This document shows positions 1 to 9,665 of a stretch of DNA of 36,487 nt, piece by piece. The position numbers and the translations under genes were made by a program. Each line of letters opens with the position of its first letter. The first letter of the stretch is position 1. The stretch comes from Myxococcales bacterium (GTDB lineage: Bacteria; Myxococcota_A; UBA796; SXON01). Location of the stretch: positions 1-36,487 of the forward strand of contig SHYV01000011.1 in the NCBI GenBank assembly GCA_009692605.1. The letters run 5' to 3'. The notes beneath the pieces are model-generated. The model did no database searches. It was given only the letters and a program-made list of their open reading frames with translations, and had not been told where the DNA came from.

Positions 1-2755
1 GACCGGAGGGAGATGGGTTGGTCTCCACAGGAGCGTCACTCAGCAGCACCGCCACAGGACGGCCGCGCGCGTCAAGCTCCACCCACGGCCCGCTCGCGGA
101 GCCGAGGCAAGCGAGCAGGTGTGTCCCCTGGATGCGCCAGACCGCGACCGTCGTCGTCCACAGCTCGCGCCCCTCATCGGAGACCGCCGTGAGCTCAGGA
201 GGGTCCCAAGACAGCACGGTGGACCCGAAGCGGTCTCCGTACCCGCACTTCACCGGCGCGCCCGACGGCGTCACCCCGCACCGCCATTCCTCCGGCCCAT
301 CGAACCACAGGACGTCACCCACCCCGTCCGGATGGACGATCCCCCGTAGCTGTATCGACGACTCCCCTGTTGTGAGACTGAGAATCCGGCCATACGATCG
401 CTCAGCCACCCATGCGAAGGTCGCCCCTACGGCGACGACCGACCCATCGGCGGTCCAGCGTTCGACCCCGTCGACAGCGTTCAGCGCGACCACCCGGCGA
501 CCGTCCGAGACCAGCACCAGATCGCCCGCCACGTGGACCTGCTTGCCGACGAGCGCGACATCCCAACGCAGGCGCCCGTCACCGGTCAGCACCCCGACCG
601 TCCGATCGGTCCGGAACGCGACGCCGTCGTCGGCGAGCGCTGCAACGGTACGAACGGGCTCCGGCCCCTCGTACCGCCACTCCCACGGCGTGGGCTTCGC
701 CACGCGCACGCCCTCGAGGTTGCGCCATCGCATCGCATCGGCCACCGTCTCGATGTTTCCCTCGGCGAGCACGTGCCCGTCGGCGTCCACCAGCATCGCC
801 CCCGGCAACGGCAGCCCAAGGTGCCTGGCGAGCTCCTCGCCAAAACCGCCAACTTCCACCGTCTGCCCTGGATCGTGCTCGCTCAGCAGCCCGATGAGCC
901 CCGGCAGTACCAACCCCCCTCCCGACTCGCCGACCAGACGTTCGAGCGCCCCGCCCAGCTCCAGTCCGTACGGATCGTCGTCGCCAAGGGCCCAGAGCAC
1001 GTCGATCGCCGGATCACGAGCGGCGCTAAGCAGGCGATCGGGGAGCTGGCCGTCGGTGCCGATCACGACCAGCACAGGCCGGCCCGGCCGCAGCGGCAAG
1101 GTGACCGGGTTGTTGTGCAGCGTCAGCCCGGTGACCCCGCCGACCAGCCGCCCGGGCGGAAGGGAGCGGCGCTTCACCGCGACATCCACGGTCTTGACCG
1201 ACGAAGGCGGCCAATCGCCGTGGCCTCGCAACGCGAGTACCCTGAGCACCTCGGCCAGCTCAAGAATCCGAGCCGAGCGCGCGCGCTCCGCCGCGAGCAG
1301 GTGCGGAAGGCCGTCGAGGGGCACGGGAGGCGCATCCTGCGTGCCTCGGGAGGCGATGGCGCGGGCGAGCGGGTCGTCCGCAGGACCGGCGTCCGCCGGC
1401 TCAGGCGCGACCACCTCTGGCCAGCGCGGCGCGCGCAGCGCCTCCCCCCCGCCGGTCGCGTGCAGGGTCGCCACGATCGGCGCGTCCGCGGCCGGCTTGG
1501 TCGCCCACCAGTCGCCAGGCACCACGACGAGGTTGCCGTCGAGCCATGCGTCCCGGCCCGAGTCACCGCGCACCAGCTTGAGCGCCGACCGGCCGGTCGC
1601 CGTATCGATCAGGACCGGGTCGGGCGGGTTCAACACCGCCCCCCGGGAAGTCAGCAGCATCGGGTTCGACCCGGAAGGCACAGACCACCGCTCCCGCCCG
1701 GTCGCGACCTCAAACAGCGCGGTCGTCGGCGCCGGGTCGTCGCTCACGATCAGCGCCAGGCGGCCGTCCGCGGAGACCACCCCGTGGCGGGCCCAACGCG
1801 GGATCTCCACGCCTACATCGTGCCCGGTGACCGTGTTGATCACCCGGGTCCCGCCCGGGACAGCACGCAACCGAAACGTCCCGTCACCGCCACCAACGAG
1901 GGTGAACGCTGACGCCGGCTGCCGGGGCGGGGCCCCCACCCCCCGCACGGACCGCTCCCCCGAGAACGGGTTCCAGATCAGCGGCCCCAGGGTCAGGCAC
2001 GGATCCCCACAGTCGACCGCTCCCGTGGGCCCAGCGACCGCGACCGAGCGGGGCGGACCGAAGGCGTCCGCGTGACGCGGATACCGAAGGAGCGCCCGGT
2101 CGGTCAGGAGCCAAAGGGCCTCGGACGAGAGGGTGGCAGCCTGTGCGTGGACCGGCAGCGCCGCGAGCACAGCACAGTCGCTCCCAACCAGCAGCGTGCG
2201 CTCCCGATCGCGCAGGATCATCGGGTCACCGGCGCGCAAGGGGGCGACGATCGGCCCATCGGGCCCGTCCAGAAAACAGGCGGAGCCCGCGCCATGAACC
2301 ACAAGCCCCGCCACCCTACCGCTCGCACGGTGGTCGCCGTGCGTATACGCGACGCCGTCGGGTAGCCCGGCGACGTGATGGATCGCCGGCGCGTTGATCA
2401 CCTCCTGCACCCCCGACGGGTGCACGCGGATCAGCTGCTCCGAAGCGGCGAGCAGGAGATCGGCGCCCGGGGCGCTGCTCGCGAGCGCCCACCCCCGAAC
2501 TCGGGGAAGCTCGAAGCTCCCGCCGGCGTACGTCACCGTCACCGTCCGCGGCGGACTCGGGGAGGAGCGGATCGTGTAGGAGCCGAGGCTGTCGGTCGGG
2601 ACGGGCTGGCGGTCGACGATGTGCCCATCGATCGGATCGAGGCGGAGCGCGACCCCGGCGGCCTCGAACCAGACGATCTCCTGGCCGGACGCTCCGGTGA
2701 CGATGAGCTGAGGTTCAGCCCGCGTGAGGGGTATCGGCGGGAGGTGGGGGAGCAC
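1..2755 (-). CDS. PQQ-like beta-propeller protein with an embedded cysteine-less thioredoxin/redoxin-like segment (3' end truncated by window edge)
   Basis: Minus-strand frame read directly: GTG at 2755, no stop to position 1 (~918 codons). Propeller-type repeats (GDGRLRWDVALVGKQVHVAGDLVLVSDGRRVVALNAVDGVERWTADGSVVAVG) and redoxin-like segment (RPVLVVIGTDGQ...GEELARHLGLPLPGAMLVDADGHVLAEG). Missing from the ORF track because it is open at the edge. Confidence 0.85.
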   Translation of the reverse strand, partial: MLPHLPPIPLTRAEPQLIVTGASGQEIVWFEAAGVALRLDPIDGHIVDRQPVPTDSLGSYTIRSSPSPPRTVTVTYAGGSFELPRVRGWALASSAPGADLLLAASEQLIRVHPSGVQEVINAPAIHHVAGLPDGVAYTHGDHRASGRVAGLVVHGAGSACFLDGPDGPIVAPLRAGDPMILRDRERTLLVGSDCAVLAALPVHAQAATLSSEALWLLTDRALLRYPRHADAFGPPRSVAVAGPTGAVDCGDPCLTLGPLIWNPFSGERSVRGVGAPPRQPASAFTLVGGGDGTFRLRAVPGGTRVINTVTGHDVGVEIPRWARHGVVSADGRLALIVSDDPAPTTALFEVATGRERWSVPSGSNPMLLTSRGAVLNPPDPVLIDTATGRSALKLVRGDSGRDAWLDGNLVVVPGDWWATKPAADAPIVATLHATGGGEALRAPRWPEVVAPEPADAGPADDPLARAIASRGTQDAPPVPLDGLPHLLAAERARSARILELAEVLRVLALRGHGDWPPSSVKTVDVAVKRRSLPPGRLVGGVTGLTLHNNPVTLPLRPGRPVLVVIGTDGQLPDRLLSAARDPAIDVLWALGDDDPYGLELGGALERLVGESGGGLVLPGLIGLLSEHDPGQTVEVGGFGEELARHLGLPLPGAMLVDADGHVLAEGNIETVADAMRWRNLEGVRVAKPTPWEWRYEGPEPVRTVAALADDGVAFRTDRTVGVLTGDGRLRWDVALVGKQVHVAGDLVLVSDGRRVVALNAVDGVERWTADGSVVAVGATFAWVAERSYGRILSLTTGESSIQLRGIVHPDGVGDVLWFDGPEEWRCGVTPSGAPVKCGYGDRFGSTVLSWDPPELTAVSDEGRELWTTTVAVWRIQGTHLLACLGSASGPWVELDARGRPVAVLLSDAPVETNPSPSG

Positions 2756-2836
2756 GGGGAGAACGTACCGCGGACGCGGCCAGCGGTTGGCGTGAACCCG
2801 CCGCGTCGGTATAGTGCCGGGGTCCACGGAGCCCCG

Positions 2837-3481
2837 ATGCCCTCACCGTTCGCCCCTGTCATCCTGCTGTTGGCCGTGATGACGATGAGCCGAACGGCGA
2901 TGGCGGCGGACCCCGCCCAGCCACACACCAACAAGGGCATCGTGGCGGCCTACGCCGGCGCGCCCGCGAAGGTCTCGCTGTCCGCAGACGACGAGGCGAA
3001 GCTCACCGCCGGCCAGATGGTGCAGAAGCAAGCCCAGACAGGCAACGGAGGCCACGCGGTCGCGTTTATGAACATCAACGCCACGCCGGAAAAGGTGTGG
3101 TCGAAGATCACGAGCTTCGCCAACTACCCATCCTGGGTGGACAGCGTCAGCAAGTGCACCACTTACAAGAAGGAGGGCTCGCTGATCTACGTCGACTTCG
3201 TGCTCTCCGTCATGGGCTTCGGGGTCCAGTACTACATCAAGCACGATCATCAACCAGCGCAGGGCTACATGACCTGGACGCTGGACTACTCCCGACTGTC
3301 GGATTTGGACGACTCGGTAGGCTACTGGAGGGTCACTGCCCTGTCGCCCACCGTGACCCGCCTGGAGTACTCGGTGGACATCCGCTTCAAGGGGTGGATC
3401 CCCGGGTTCGTTCAGGAGATGATCAGCTCGAAGGGGCTGACGACCGCGACGACGTGGGTGAAGAAGCAGTCGGAGCTGTAG
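2837..3481 (+). CDS. Secreted SRPBCC/START-like (polyketide cyclase/dehydrase-type) protein
   Basis: In-frame ATG at 2837 inside longer ORF 2375..3481; signal peptide MPSPFAPVILLLAVMTMSRTAMAAD; SRPBCC-like pattern INATPEKVWSKITSFANYPSWVDSVSK and C-terminal helix. Confidence 0.8.
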   Translation: MPSPFAPVILLLAVMTMSRTAMAADPAQPHTNKGIVAAYAGAPAKVSLSADDEAKLTAGQMVQKQAQTGNGGHAVAFMNINATPEKVWSKITSFANYPSWVDSVSKCTTYKKEGSLIYVDFVLSVMGFGVQYYIKHDHQPAQGYMTWTLDYSRLSDLDDSVGYWRVTALSPTVTRLEYSVDIRFKGWIPGFVQEMISSKGLTTATTWVKKQSEL

Positions 3482-3509
3482 GGAGCACGGCGGGCGAGCC
3501 CGCGCCGGC

Positions 3510-4397
3510 CTACTTCGTCAGCGCCCTCAGGACCTCGCTGACCAGCGCGTCTTCGAGCCGTGTGTCCTCGCAGGCGCGCGCCCCCGGCCGTTCGCCGAGC
3601 AAGGGACCGAGGCCTGCCTGCGTCACGCGGGCCAGCTTCAGCTCTGACTTCGGGGCGATGCCGCTCGGGCTCGGATGCGCGCAGCCAGAGCAGCCCGTGC
3701 AGGCCGGCGGCAGGTCCGCGCCCGGAGCGTCGGCCCTCGCGACCGCGGCTGGGGGCCCACCGTAGCGCTTCAGCCCCATGCTCCGTAGCCGTCCGGCCTC
3801 CTCCGCGGGCAGCTCCCGGACGTTGCCGAGATCGCGCGCGGTCTTGGTGATCAGCGCGGTGTGCTCCATGGTCTCGAGGTTGCAGAACGCGAGCAGCAGG
3901 CTCTTCCCTAGGCACACGGCGCCGTGGCGATCCATCAGGATGGCGTCGTGATCGCGCACATAGGGCCGAATCTTGTCCGCGAGGGTCTGCGTGCCGGTCG
4001 TCGCGTAGTCGACCGTCGGCACGACCCCCAGGGTCAGCACCACCTCGGGCAGCACGCAGCGCGCCATGCTCACCCCCGCGATGGTGAACGCGATGGAGAT
4101 CGGCGGATGGGTGTGGATCACCGCCGAGATGTCCGGGCGCTCGTCGTAGCAGGCGAGGTGCATGGCCATCTCGCTCGTCGGGCTCCCCGTGCCGCGCAGC
4201 TTACGCCCCTTGCGGTCGATGACGACAAGGTCCTCGTCCACCAGGAACCCCTTATGGCACCCTGCTTTCGTGCAGAGGATCTCGTTCTCGGAGAGCTTCA
4301 CCGACAGGTTGCCGTCCATGGCGACCAGCAAGTGTCGTTCGTAGCACAGGTGGCTGAACCGGATGATCTGCTCGCGGAGCTGGCGTTCGGGGATCAT
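3510..4397 (-). CDS. Class II aldolase/adducin family protein with Cys-rich C-terminal extension
   Basis: MIPERQLREQIIRFSHLCYERHLLVAMDGNLSVKL...VIHTHPPISIAF...DRHGAVCLGKSL are class II aldolase hallmarks. ATG at 4397 overlaps upstream gene stop (ATGA). C-terminal CTGCSGCAHPS. Confidence 0.88.
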   Translation of the reverse strand: MIPERQLREQIIRFSHLCYERHLLVAMDGNLSVKLSENEILCTKAGCHKGFLVDEDLVVIDRKGRKLRGTGSPTSEMAMHLACYDERPDISAVIHTHPPISIAFTIAGVSMARCVLPEVVLTLGVVPTVDYATTGTQTLADKIRPYVRDHDAILMDRHGAVCLGKSLLLAFCNLETMEHTALITKTARDLGNVRELPAEEAGRLRSMGLKRYGGPPAAVARADAPGADLPPACTGCSGCAHPSPSGIAPKSELKLARVTQAGLGPLLGERPGARACEDTRLEDALVSEVLRALTK

Positions 4398-5866
4398 GCC
4401 TGGTCCTCCTTGCTGCGCCGGCCCACGAGCGACGCGAGCAGGAGAATCACAGCTGCACCCACGGGAGCTACGCCCGGAGGGCCACCGCCCGACGCGGAGC
4501 ACCCCCCTTTGTCTTCGCCAGAGATGACCTGCGCCCGGCCGTCGCCCCCGTCGCCCCCGTCGCCGCCGTCGCCCCCGTTCCCGCCGTCGTCACCGCCGCT
4601 GTCGGTGCCCCCGCTGTCCGTCCCCCCGCTGTCGGTCGGAAACGTCGTCTCCTCGGCGACCATCGGCCAAAAGTCCGGGTCGTCTCCCTCGTACCCGAGC
4701 GCCCAGAAGCCGACGCCTTGCAGCCCCATTTCGCGGGCGAACGCGATGCGCTCACGCACCGACTCGGTGTCCGGATACCAGAGTTGGCCGTCGGGAGGGA
4801 GCGCATAGGGAGAGTGCGTCGTCGCGTCGTAGTTCGCGCCGTAGCTGGCGGCATCCTCGATGGCAGCGGACATCACGACCGACCAGCCGTCCCCCGTGGC
4901 GCTCCCGGGAATGTCATGGTCCGCCATCCACTCCTGGCCATAGAGGGGCAGGCCGAGCACGATCTTGTCCACCGGCGCGCCGTAGCTCAGGTAGTCCTCG
5001 ATGGACCACTCCAGCGAGTAGCTGGACCAGGCGCCTCCCCCGTAGAGCGGATCGTTCGGGCCGGGGTCCCCGCCGGTCCAGTGGTAGCCGTAGCCCATGA
5101 TGAACAGGCCCTCGCTGTTGGCAGCGAGCGCGCTGTAGTCGTACGCACCCAGCCAGTCGACGGCGGGGGTGGCGATGTAGACCTCGCCGACCTCGGCGTG
5201 CAGCTCGGTGATGAATTGCACGAAGTCGCCGGCCAGGCTGTCGTCCATCCCCTCGACATCGACGTTGACCCCGTCCGCGCCGTACTCGTCCACCAGAGCC
5301 TTCAGCGCAGCGATGGCCGTGGCACGCTTGGTTGGGCTGGGGAGCACGCTGGCCTGCACGCTCTCATCGAAGGAGGTGACGCACAAATCCACCTTGACGC
5401 CGTGGGCATGCGCGATGGGGACGACGCTCGCAGCCACGTCGGTCCAATGGCTGGTGGAGGCGAGGGTGCCGTCGCTCTTCAGCTCGACATCGAAGATCGC
5501 GACGTGGGTGAGCTGGTCCCAGTTGAGCTGCGAGGGGTCGCCGCTCCAGTAGGCGTGGTAGCCGTAGACGGTCATGTCGGGGGTCGGGTCCGAAGGGGGC
5601 GGCTGGCCCGAAGCGGCGGAGGGCGTGACCGGCAGGGCCGACCGGGTGGGCGCAGCATTGGCGTGGGCGAAGGCGTCGTCCGCGTGGGGCGTGGCGACCC
5701 GGGGGCCTGCGGCCGCGGGCGTCACCCAAAGCGGGGAGAGCAGGGCGATCAGGGCGACCCCGGTGGAGCAGGCGCCGGTGGAGCAGGCGCCGACGGCGCG
5801 AGCCGCGGCGGGGGTGCGGGCGGGGGTGCGGGCGCGAGGGCTGGCGGGGGGGCTGGCAAGATGCAT
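4394..5866 (-). CDS. Secreted GH18 (chitinase-like) glycosidase with MYXO-CTERM-like C-terminal sorting signal
   Basis: YGYHAYWSGDPSQLNWDQLTHVAIFDVE, GADGVNVDVEGMDD (GH18 DxxDxE-type motif), IVLGLPLYGQEW. C-term GGCSASGGGPPGVAPVGAAVILLLASLVGRRSK (Cys, hydrophobic helix, Arg-rich). Confidence 0.87.
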   Translation of the reverse strand: MHLASPPASPRARTPARTPAAARAVGACSTGACSTGVALIALLSPLWVTPAAAGPRVATPHADDAFAHANAAPTRSALPVTPSAASGQPPPSDPTPDMTVYGYHAYWSGDPSQLNWDQLTHVAIFDVELKSDGTLASTSHWTDVAASVVPIAHAHGVKVDLCVTSFDESVQASVLPSPTKRATAIAALKALVDEYGADGVNVDVEGMDDSLAGDFVQFITELHAEVGEVYIATPAVDWLGAYDYSALAANSEGLFIMGYGYHWTGGDPGPNDPLYGGGAWSSYSLEWSIEDYLSYGAPVDKIVLGLPLYGQEWMADHDIPGSATGDGWSVVMSAAIEDAASYGANYDATTHSPYALPPDGQLWYPDTESVRERIAFAREMGLQGVGFWALGYEGDDPDFWPMVAEETTFPTDSGGTDSGGTDSGGDDGGNGGDGGDGGDGGDGRAQVISGEDKGGCSASGGGPPGVAPVGAAVILLLASLVGRRSKEDQA

Positions 5867-5923
5867 CGTTCGCGGGTTTAACCCTGTTCCACGGACAGGT
5901 TGCCTCCATGCTAGGAGGCCGGT

Positions 5924-6856
5924 GTGTCCACCGTCTTAGCCACCACCTCCGGGCGCCGTCTCCCTGAGCCGGAACGCGCCTCCGGGATCGCCCAGCTGGT
6001 CGGCGGGGAGCTGCACGGAGAGGACCTCACCATCCTCGCGGTAGCAGCCGTTCACGAGGCGGAAGCGTCCGACCTCGCCTATCTGGACCGGGGGGCGCCC
6101 GGTCGGGCGGGGGTGCTGCTCGCCCGAGCGGCGATCCCGGGCCGGAGCGTGATCGTCGTCGACGACCCGCTCAGCGCGATGTGCCTCGTGCTGAACGCCT
6201 TGTTGCCGGAGGAGTCTTTCGTCGGGTGCGTTCACCCAGGCGCGTCAGTGTCCCCTGATGCGATCCTGGACCCTGGCGTCGTCATCGGCGCGGGCTGCGT
6301 GGTGGGGGCCGGGACCCACATTTTCCCGAACGTTGTCCTGTACCCTAGGACAAAGATCGGCCGCAACTGCCGTATCCACGCGGGCACGGTGATCGGGGCC
6401 GACGGGTTTCGCTACCACGCGACTCAGACCGGGCCGCTCAAGGTCCCACACGTGATGGGGGTCGAGATCGGGGACGACGTGGAGATCGGGGCGAATTGCA
6501 CGATCGACCGCGGGTTCCTGTCGAACACCACGCTCGGGGACGGGTGCAAGCTGGACAACATGGTGCACATCGGGCACAACTGCGCGCTTGGAAAGTACGT
6601 TGTGATCGCCGCGCAGACCGGCGTGTCGGGCAGTTGCACGATCGGCGACGGCGCGCAGATCGGCGGGCAAGTGGGCGTGGCGGACCACACCACCATCGGC
6701 GCGGGGGCGAGGATCGGCGCTCAGTCCGGCCTGCACGGCGAGATCCCGGCGGGTGAGACCTGGCTCGGAACGCCGGCCCTGCCGATCTCCATCATGCGGC
6801 GGGTCTACGCGATGACCAAGGACCTGCCTGCCATGTGGCGGTCATGGGCCAATTAG
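5924..6856 (+). CDS. lpxD: UDP-3-O-(3-hydroxyacyl)glucosamine N-acyltransferase
   Basis: Left-handed beta-helix hexapeptide repeats; [33 protein letters not shown] typical of LpxD; GTG start. Confidence 0.92.
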   Translation: MSTVLATTSGRRLPEPERASGIAQLVGGELHGEDLTILAVAAVHEAEASDLAYLDRGAPGRAGVLLARAAIPGRSVIVVDDPLSAMCLVLNALLPEESFVGCVHPGASVSPDAILDPGVVIGAGCVVGAGTHIFPNVVLYPRTKIGRNCRIHAGTVIGADGFRYHATQTGPLKVPHVMGVEIGDDVEIGANCTIDRGFLSNTTLGDGCKLDNMVHIGHNCALGKYVVIAAQTGVSGSCTIGDGAQIGGQVGVADHTTIGAGARIGAQSGLHGEIPAGETWLGTPALPISIMRRVYAMTKDLPAMWRSWAN

Positions 6857-8334
6857 CGAACCTCGTCGACCCGGATGCTCACCTTTCCGATGAGCCCCAT
6901 GATCTCGATTTGTTTGTCCAGATCGCCGTTCACGATCTTTAGGTGCGTGGCGTCCGCTGGGAACTGGCCGAACGTCGGGTCGACCGGCACCCATCCGGCT
7001 GCGCCATCTGCGCCGAGTGACCCGATCCGGACCTCGGGCCAGGCGTGGTAATAAAAAGCATCCCCGATCGCCGGTGCGTATACGAGGCCCGCCGCGATCC
7101 GCGCAGGGATCCCCGCGGCCCGGGCGAGGCTGACGTAGAGCGCGGTGTGCTCGTTGCAGTCGCCTTCCCCAGTGTGAAGCACCTCAAGCGCGTTGGGGAC
7201 CCCGATGGTCGGGACCTTCTGGACGTAGCGATTGACCCAGTCGTTGAGCTTGCGGGCGGCTTCAACGCGGTCGGTGGTCCCCGCGAGGATCGCCGCCGAC
7301 CGGGCCAAAATCTCCGGCGCGGCGGACTGGATCGACAACGACGGCTCGGTGTCGACCGCTTCAACGGCGCCCTGAGCGCGGACCGGCAGGTGGGGCAGCT
7401 CAGCGAGCAGCGGCACGCTGATGGTGACCGTCTGGCCGGCGACAGCCTGAAGCGGCGGATCGTGGGCGAACCTCCCGGCGGGGACTCCGCCGGGCGTGAC
7501 GGTGACGATGTGTGCGCGCGCCGAATTGGCGATCGGTGGAACGGGGATGCTGGTGAGCGCGATGAGGTCGGGAGGCGTGCCCGCGTCCAGCTTCACCGCG
7601 TCCTCGCGCGTCATGCGCTCCGCCCTGAGGCCCAGCGAGCCCTCCTCGCGGAGCACCGCGCCGCTCGGGTCCACCAACTGTCGGGTCTCCACCCCGTTGA
7701 AGCTCGACTTCAACCACCACGCCGTCTCGCCGGTCGGCAACATCTCGGGGGACTGGACCTCAACGTTCGCGGTGGCGTTTGAACGGGTCAATGGGTCAAA
7801 GTACGGCACCGAGAACCGCAGGCCCGGGCGCATGACCTTTCCGCGTACCAGCGAAGGGAGGGTCATCGACAGCACCGGGGCCTCGGTCAGCGGGATGTCG
7901 ATGTCCTCGGTCGACCCGCCCTGATCCACGGTGACGTGCAGGTTCTTCCCCTGCACGACCCCCTTGGCGTACATCGGCAGCGGCGAGGTGAGCATGAAGT
8001 CGAAGGTCTGGAGCGCGCCGTCTGGACCGACGACCGCTGTTCCCGCGGCGGTGACCTGCTGCACGTTCCCCATCGCCTGGATCGCGAACGTGGACTGCTG
8101 CTGGTATACACGACCGCCCATCGCGGTCGGGGCCTCCCGGCTGACCGCGTAGCCGACGTGCTGATCCGCCATGAAGATGCCCATCCAGTGCTCGTCCGCG
8201 GGCCCCGAGGACAACGCCACCGGGTCCAGCGGCGTGGGCACGCCGTCAGGGACGAACACGGCGGAGGCCGCCACTGCGACGAAGGCGCTGACGGACAGGC
8301 CCTCGACGATCTGGAGCAGGTTCAGCGCACGCAC
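6853..8334 (-). CDS. Transglutaminase-like (cysteine protease fold) domain membrane/periplasmic protein
   Basis: [30 protein letters not shown]...[10 protein letters not shown]...[10 protein letters not shown]: Cys/His/Asp transglutaminase-core motifs; N-terminal hydrophobic anchor. Confidence 0.86.
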   Translation of the reverse strand: MRALNLLQIVEGLSVSAFVAVAASAVFVPDGVPTPLDPVALSSGPADEHWMGIFMADQHVGYAVSREAPTAMGGRVYQQQSTFAIQAMGNVQQVTAAGTAVVGPDGALQTFDFMLTSPLPMYAKGVVQGKNLHVTVDQGGSTEDIDIPLTEAPVLSMTLPSLVRGKVMRPGLRFSVPYFDPLTRSNATANVEVQSPEMLPTGETAWWLKSSFNGVETRQLVDPSGAVLREEGSLGLRAERMTREDAVKLDAGTPPDLIALTSIPVPPIANSARAHIVTVTPGGVPAGRFAHDPPLQAVAGQTVTISVPLLAELPHLPVRAQGAVEAVDTEPSLSIQSAAPEILARSAAILAGTTDRVEAARKLNDWVNRYVQKVPTIGVPNALEVLHTGEGDCNEHTALYVSLARAAGIPARIAAGLVYAPAIGDAFYYHAWPEVRIGSLGADGAAGWVPVDPTFGQFPADATHLKIVNGDLDKQIEIMGLIGKVSIRVDEVR

Positions 8335-8533
8335 CCGTGGATCATGCGCCCGTCCGGAGCGATGTCAAGCGGGGTCGCCCAAACGGGCCTCCGATCCAAC
8401 CATCCGTGTCAGCGTCCGCGTAGGCCACGGACCCGTCGCAGTTGTAGTATCTGGCCCCTAATTTTGCATTTGGACGAGCCTCGTGGGGCGGTGGATCGCG
8501 CCATGACGAGAGCCTAAACCGTCATCCCCCCCC

Positions 8534-9508
8534 TCACACACACTCCTCCAGCAGCTTCTGGTAGCTCTCCAGCCGGATCGGGTCCGAATGCTCGCCGGCG
8601 ATGCACCCATCCTCGCCATCGTGGAGGCAGTCCGCGTACCGGCACCTCAAGTCAACCAGCTCTGGGAAATGCGTGCGGAGCTCCGGCCGTAGCACGAACC
8701 CCACCCCGTACTCGCGCACCCCCGGCAGGTCCACGACCACTCCCGGCGGTTTTCCGGGGAGGTCCGGCAAATCGAACGCGCACGCCCCCGTAGTGGTGTG
8801 CCGACCCCGGCCCCACTCATCGACGTGACCCACCTTGGGCTCCGCGTTGGGGACCAGGGCCCGAAGGAGCGAGCTCTTCCCCACCCCCGAGTGCCCCGCC
8901 AGCACGGTGGTGCGACCATGCAGGAACTCGCGAAACTCCGCCATGTTCTTTCCCTGCAACGCCGACAGCATGAACACCGGCAACCCGAGATCCTCATACA
9001 GCGCCAGACGCTCCAGCACCTCCTCTGGCATGCCGGTGTCACACTTGTTGAGCACAAGCGCCGCCGTCATGCCCGCCGATCCGGCCGCAACGAGCATCCG
9101 ATCCACCAACCCCGCACGGAAAGGCGGGTCCTGCGTAGCCGATACGATCGCGAGGACATCGGCGTTCGCGCATACCACCCGCACACCGCTATTTCCGCTG
9201 CGCCGCAGCTCCGTCCGCCGCGGTTCGAAGCCGCCCACCACCTGCATGTCTCCTTCGCCTTCGAGCCAGACCCGGTCACCGGCGACCACCTCGGCCTTGA
9301 CCCGTAGTCGCCGCTCCGCCAACCCGGACGCAGCCGAATCCATGCGTATCCGCACCCATTTCCCTACCATCTCCACCACGGTGGCAGAGCATGCGGTCGC
9401 TCCCGCCGCGCGTAGCCGACTCCGCGCTGCTTTCGCGGCGCGGGCACGCCCGGTCGAGAAGGGTATGAACCCCTCCTGCCCCGGGATCTCCTCGTCATCA
9501 TCTCTCAT
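8534..9508 (-). CDS. rsgA: Ribosome small subunit-dependent GTPase A (circularly permuted GTPase)
   Basis: NKCD (G4) before GHSGVGKSSL (G1) and DLPGVREYG (G3); C-terminal Cys/His zinc finger CRYADCLHDGEDGC. Confidence 0.95.
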   Translation of the reverse strand: MRDDDEEIPGQEGFIPFSTGRARAAKAARSRLRAAGATACSATVVEMVGKWVRIRMDSAASGLAERRLRVKAEVVAGDRVWLEGEGDMQVVGGFEPRRTELRRSGNSGVRVVCANADVLAIVSATQDPPFRAGLVDRMLVAAGSAGMTAALVLNKCDTGMPEEVLERLALYEDLGLPVFMLSALQGKNMAEFREFLHGRTTVLAGHSGVGKSSLLRALVPNAEPKVGHVDEWGRGRHTTTGACAFDLPDLPGKPPGVVVDLPGVREYGVGFVLRPELRTHFPELVDLRCRYADCLHDGEDGCIAGEHSDPIRLESYQKLLEECV

Positions 9509-9550
9509 CCCCCTAGTCTACCCCGGCCGGGCGCGGGTTTCCCTCCCGTC

Positions 9551-9616
9551 GCCGCAGCCGTCCCCCCCGTGTGCCGCAGCCGTCCCCCCCGTGTGCCGCA
9601 GCCGTCCCCCCCCTTT
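9551..9616. repeat. 22-bp tandem repeat (gccgcagccgtcccccccgtgt), ~2.8 copies
   Basis: Copies at 9551-9572 and 9573-9594 perfect, third partial from 9595; lies between divergent rsgA and the 9666 CDS. Confidence 0.9.
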
Positions 9617-9665
9617 GCGCCCCCCGGTCTACGCGGTTACCGCCGCGGCCCCTCCCAGAGTCACT

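Noticed and set aside
18-2075. 685-aa plus ORF and 459-aa plus ORF at 533..1912
   Set aside because: Compositionally Arg/Ser/Pro junk; antisense to the coherent propeller-type minus-strand ORF 1..2755.
3482-3509. Possible bidirectional terminator hairpin (CGGGCGAGCCCG) between convergent genes
   Set aside because: Very short stem and no U-tract; not distinguishable from GC-rich background.
4510-4640. Tandem gtcgcccccgtcgcc repeats as a regulatory array
   Set aside because: They encode the GGD/DSGGT linker before the MYXO-CTERM-like tail of the GH18 protein; ordinary low-complexity linker.
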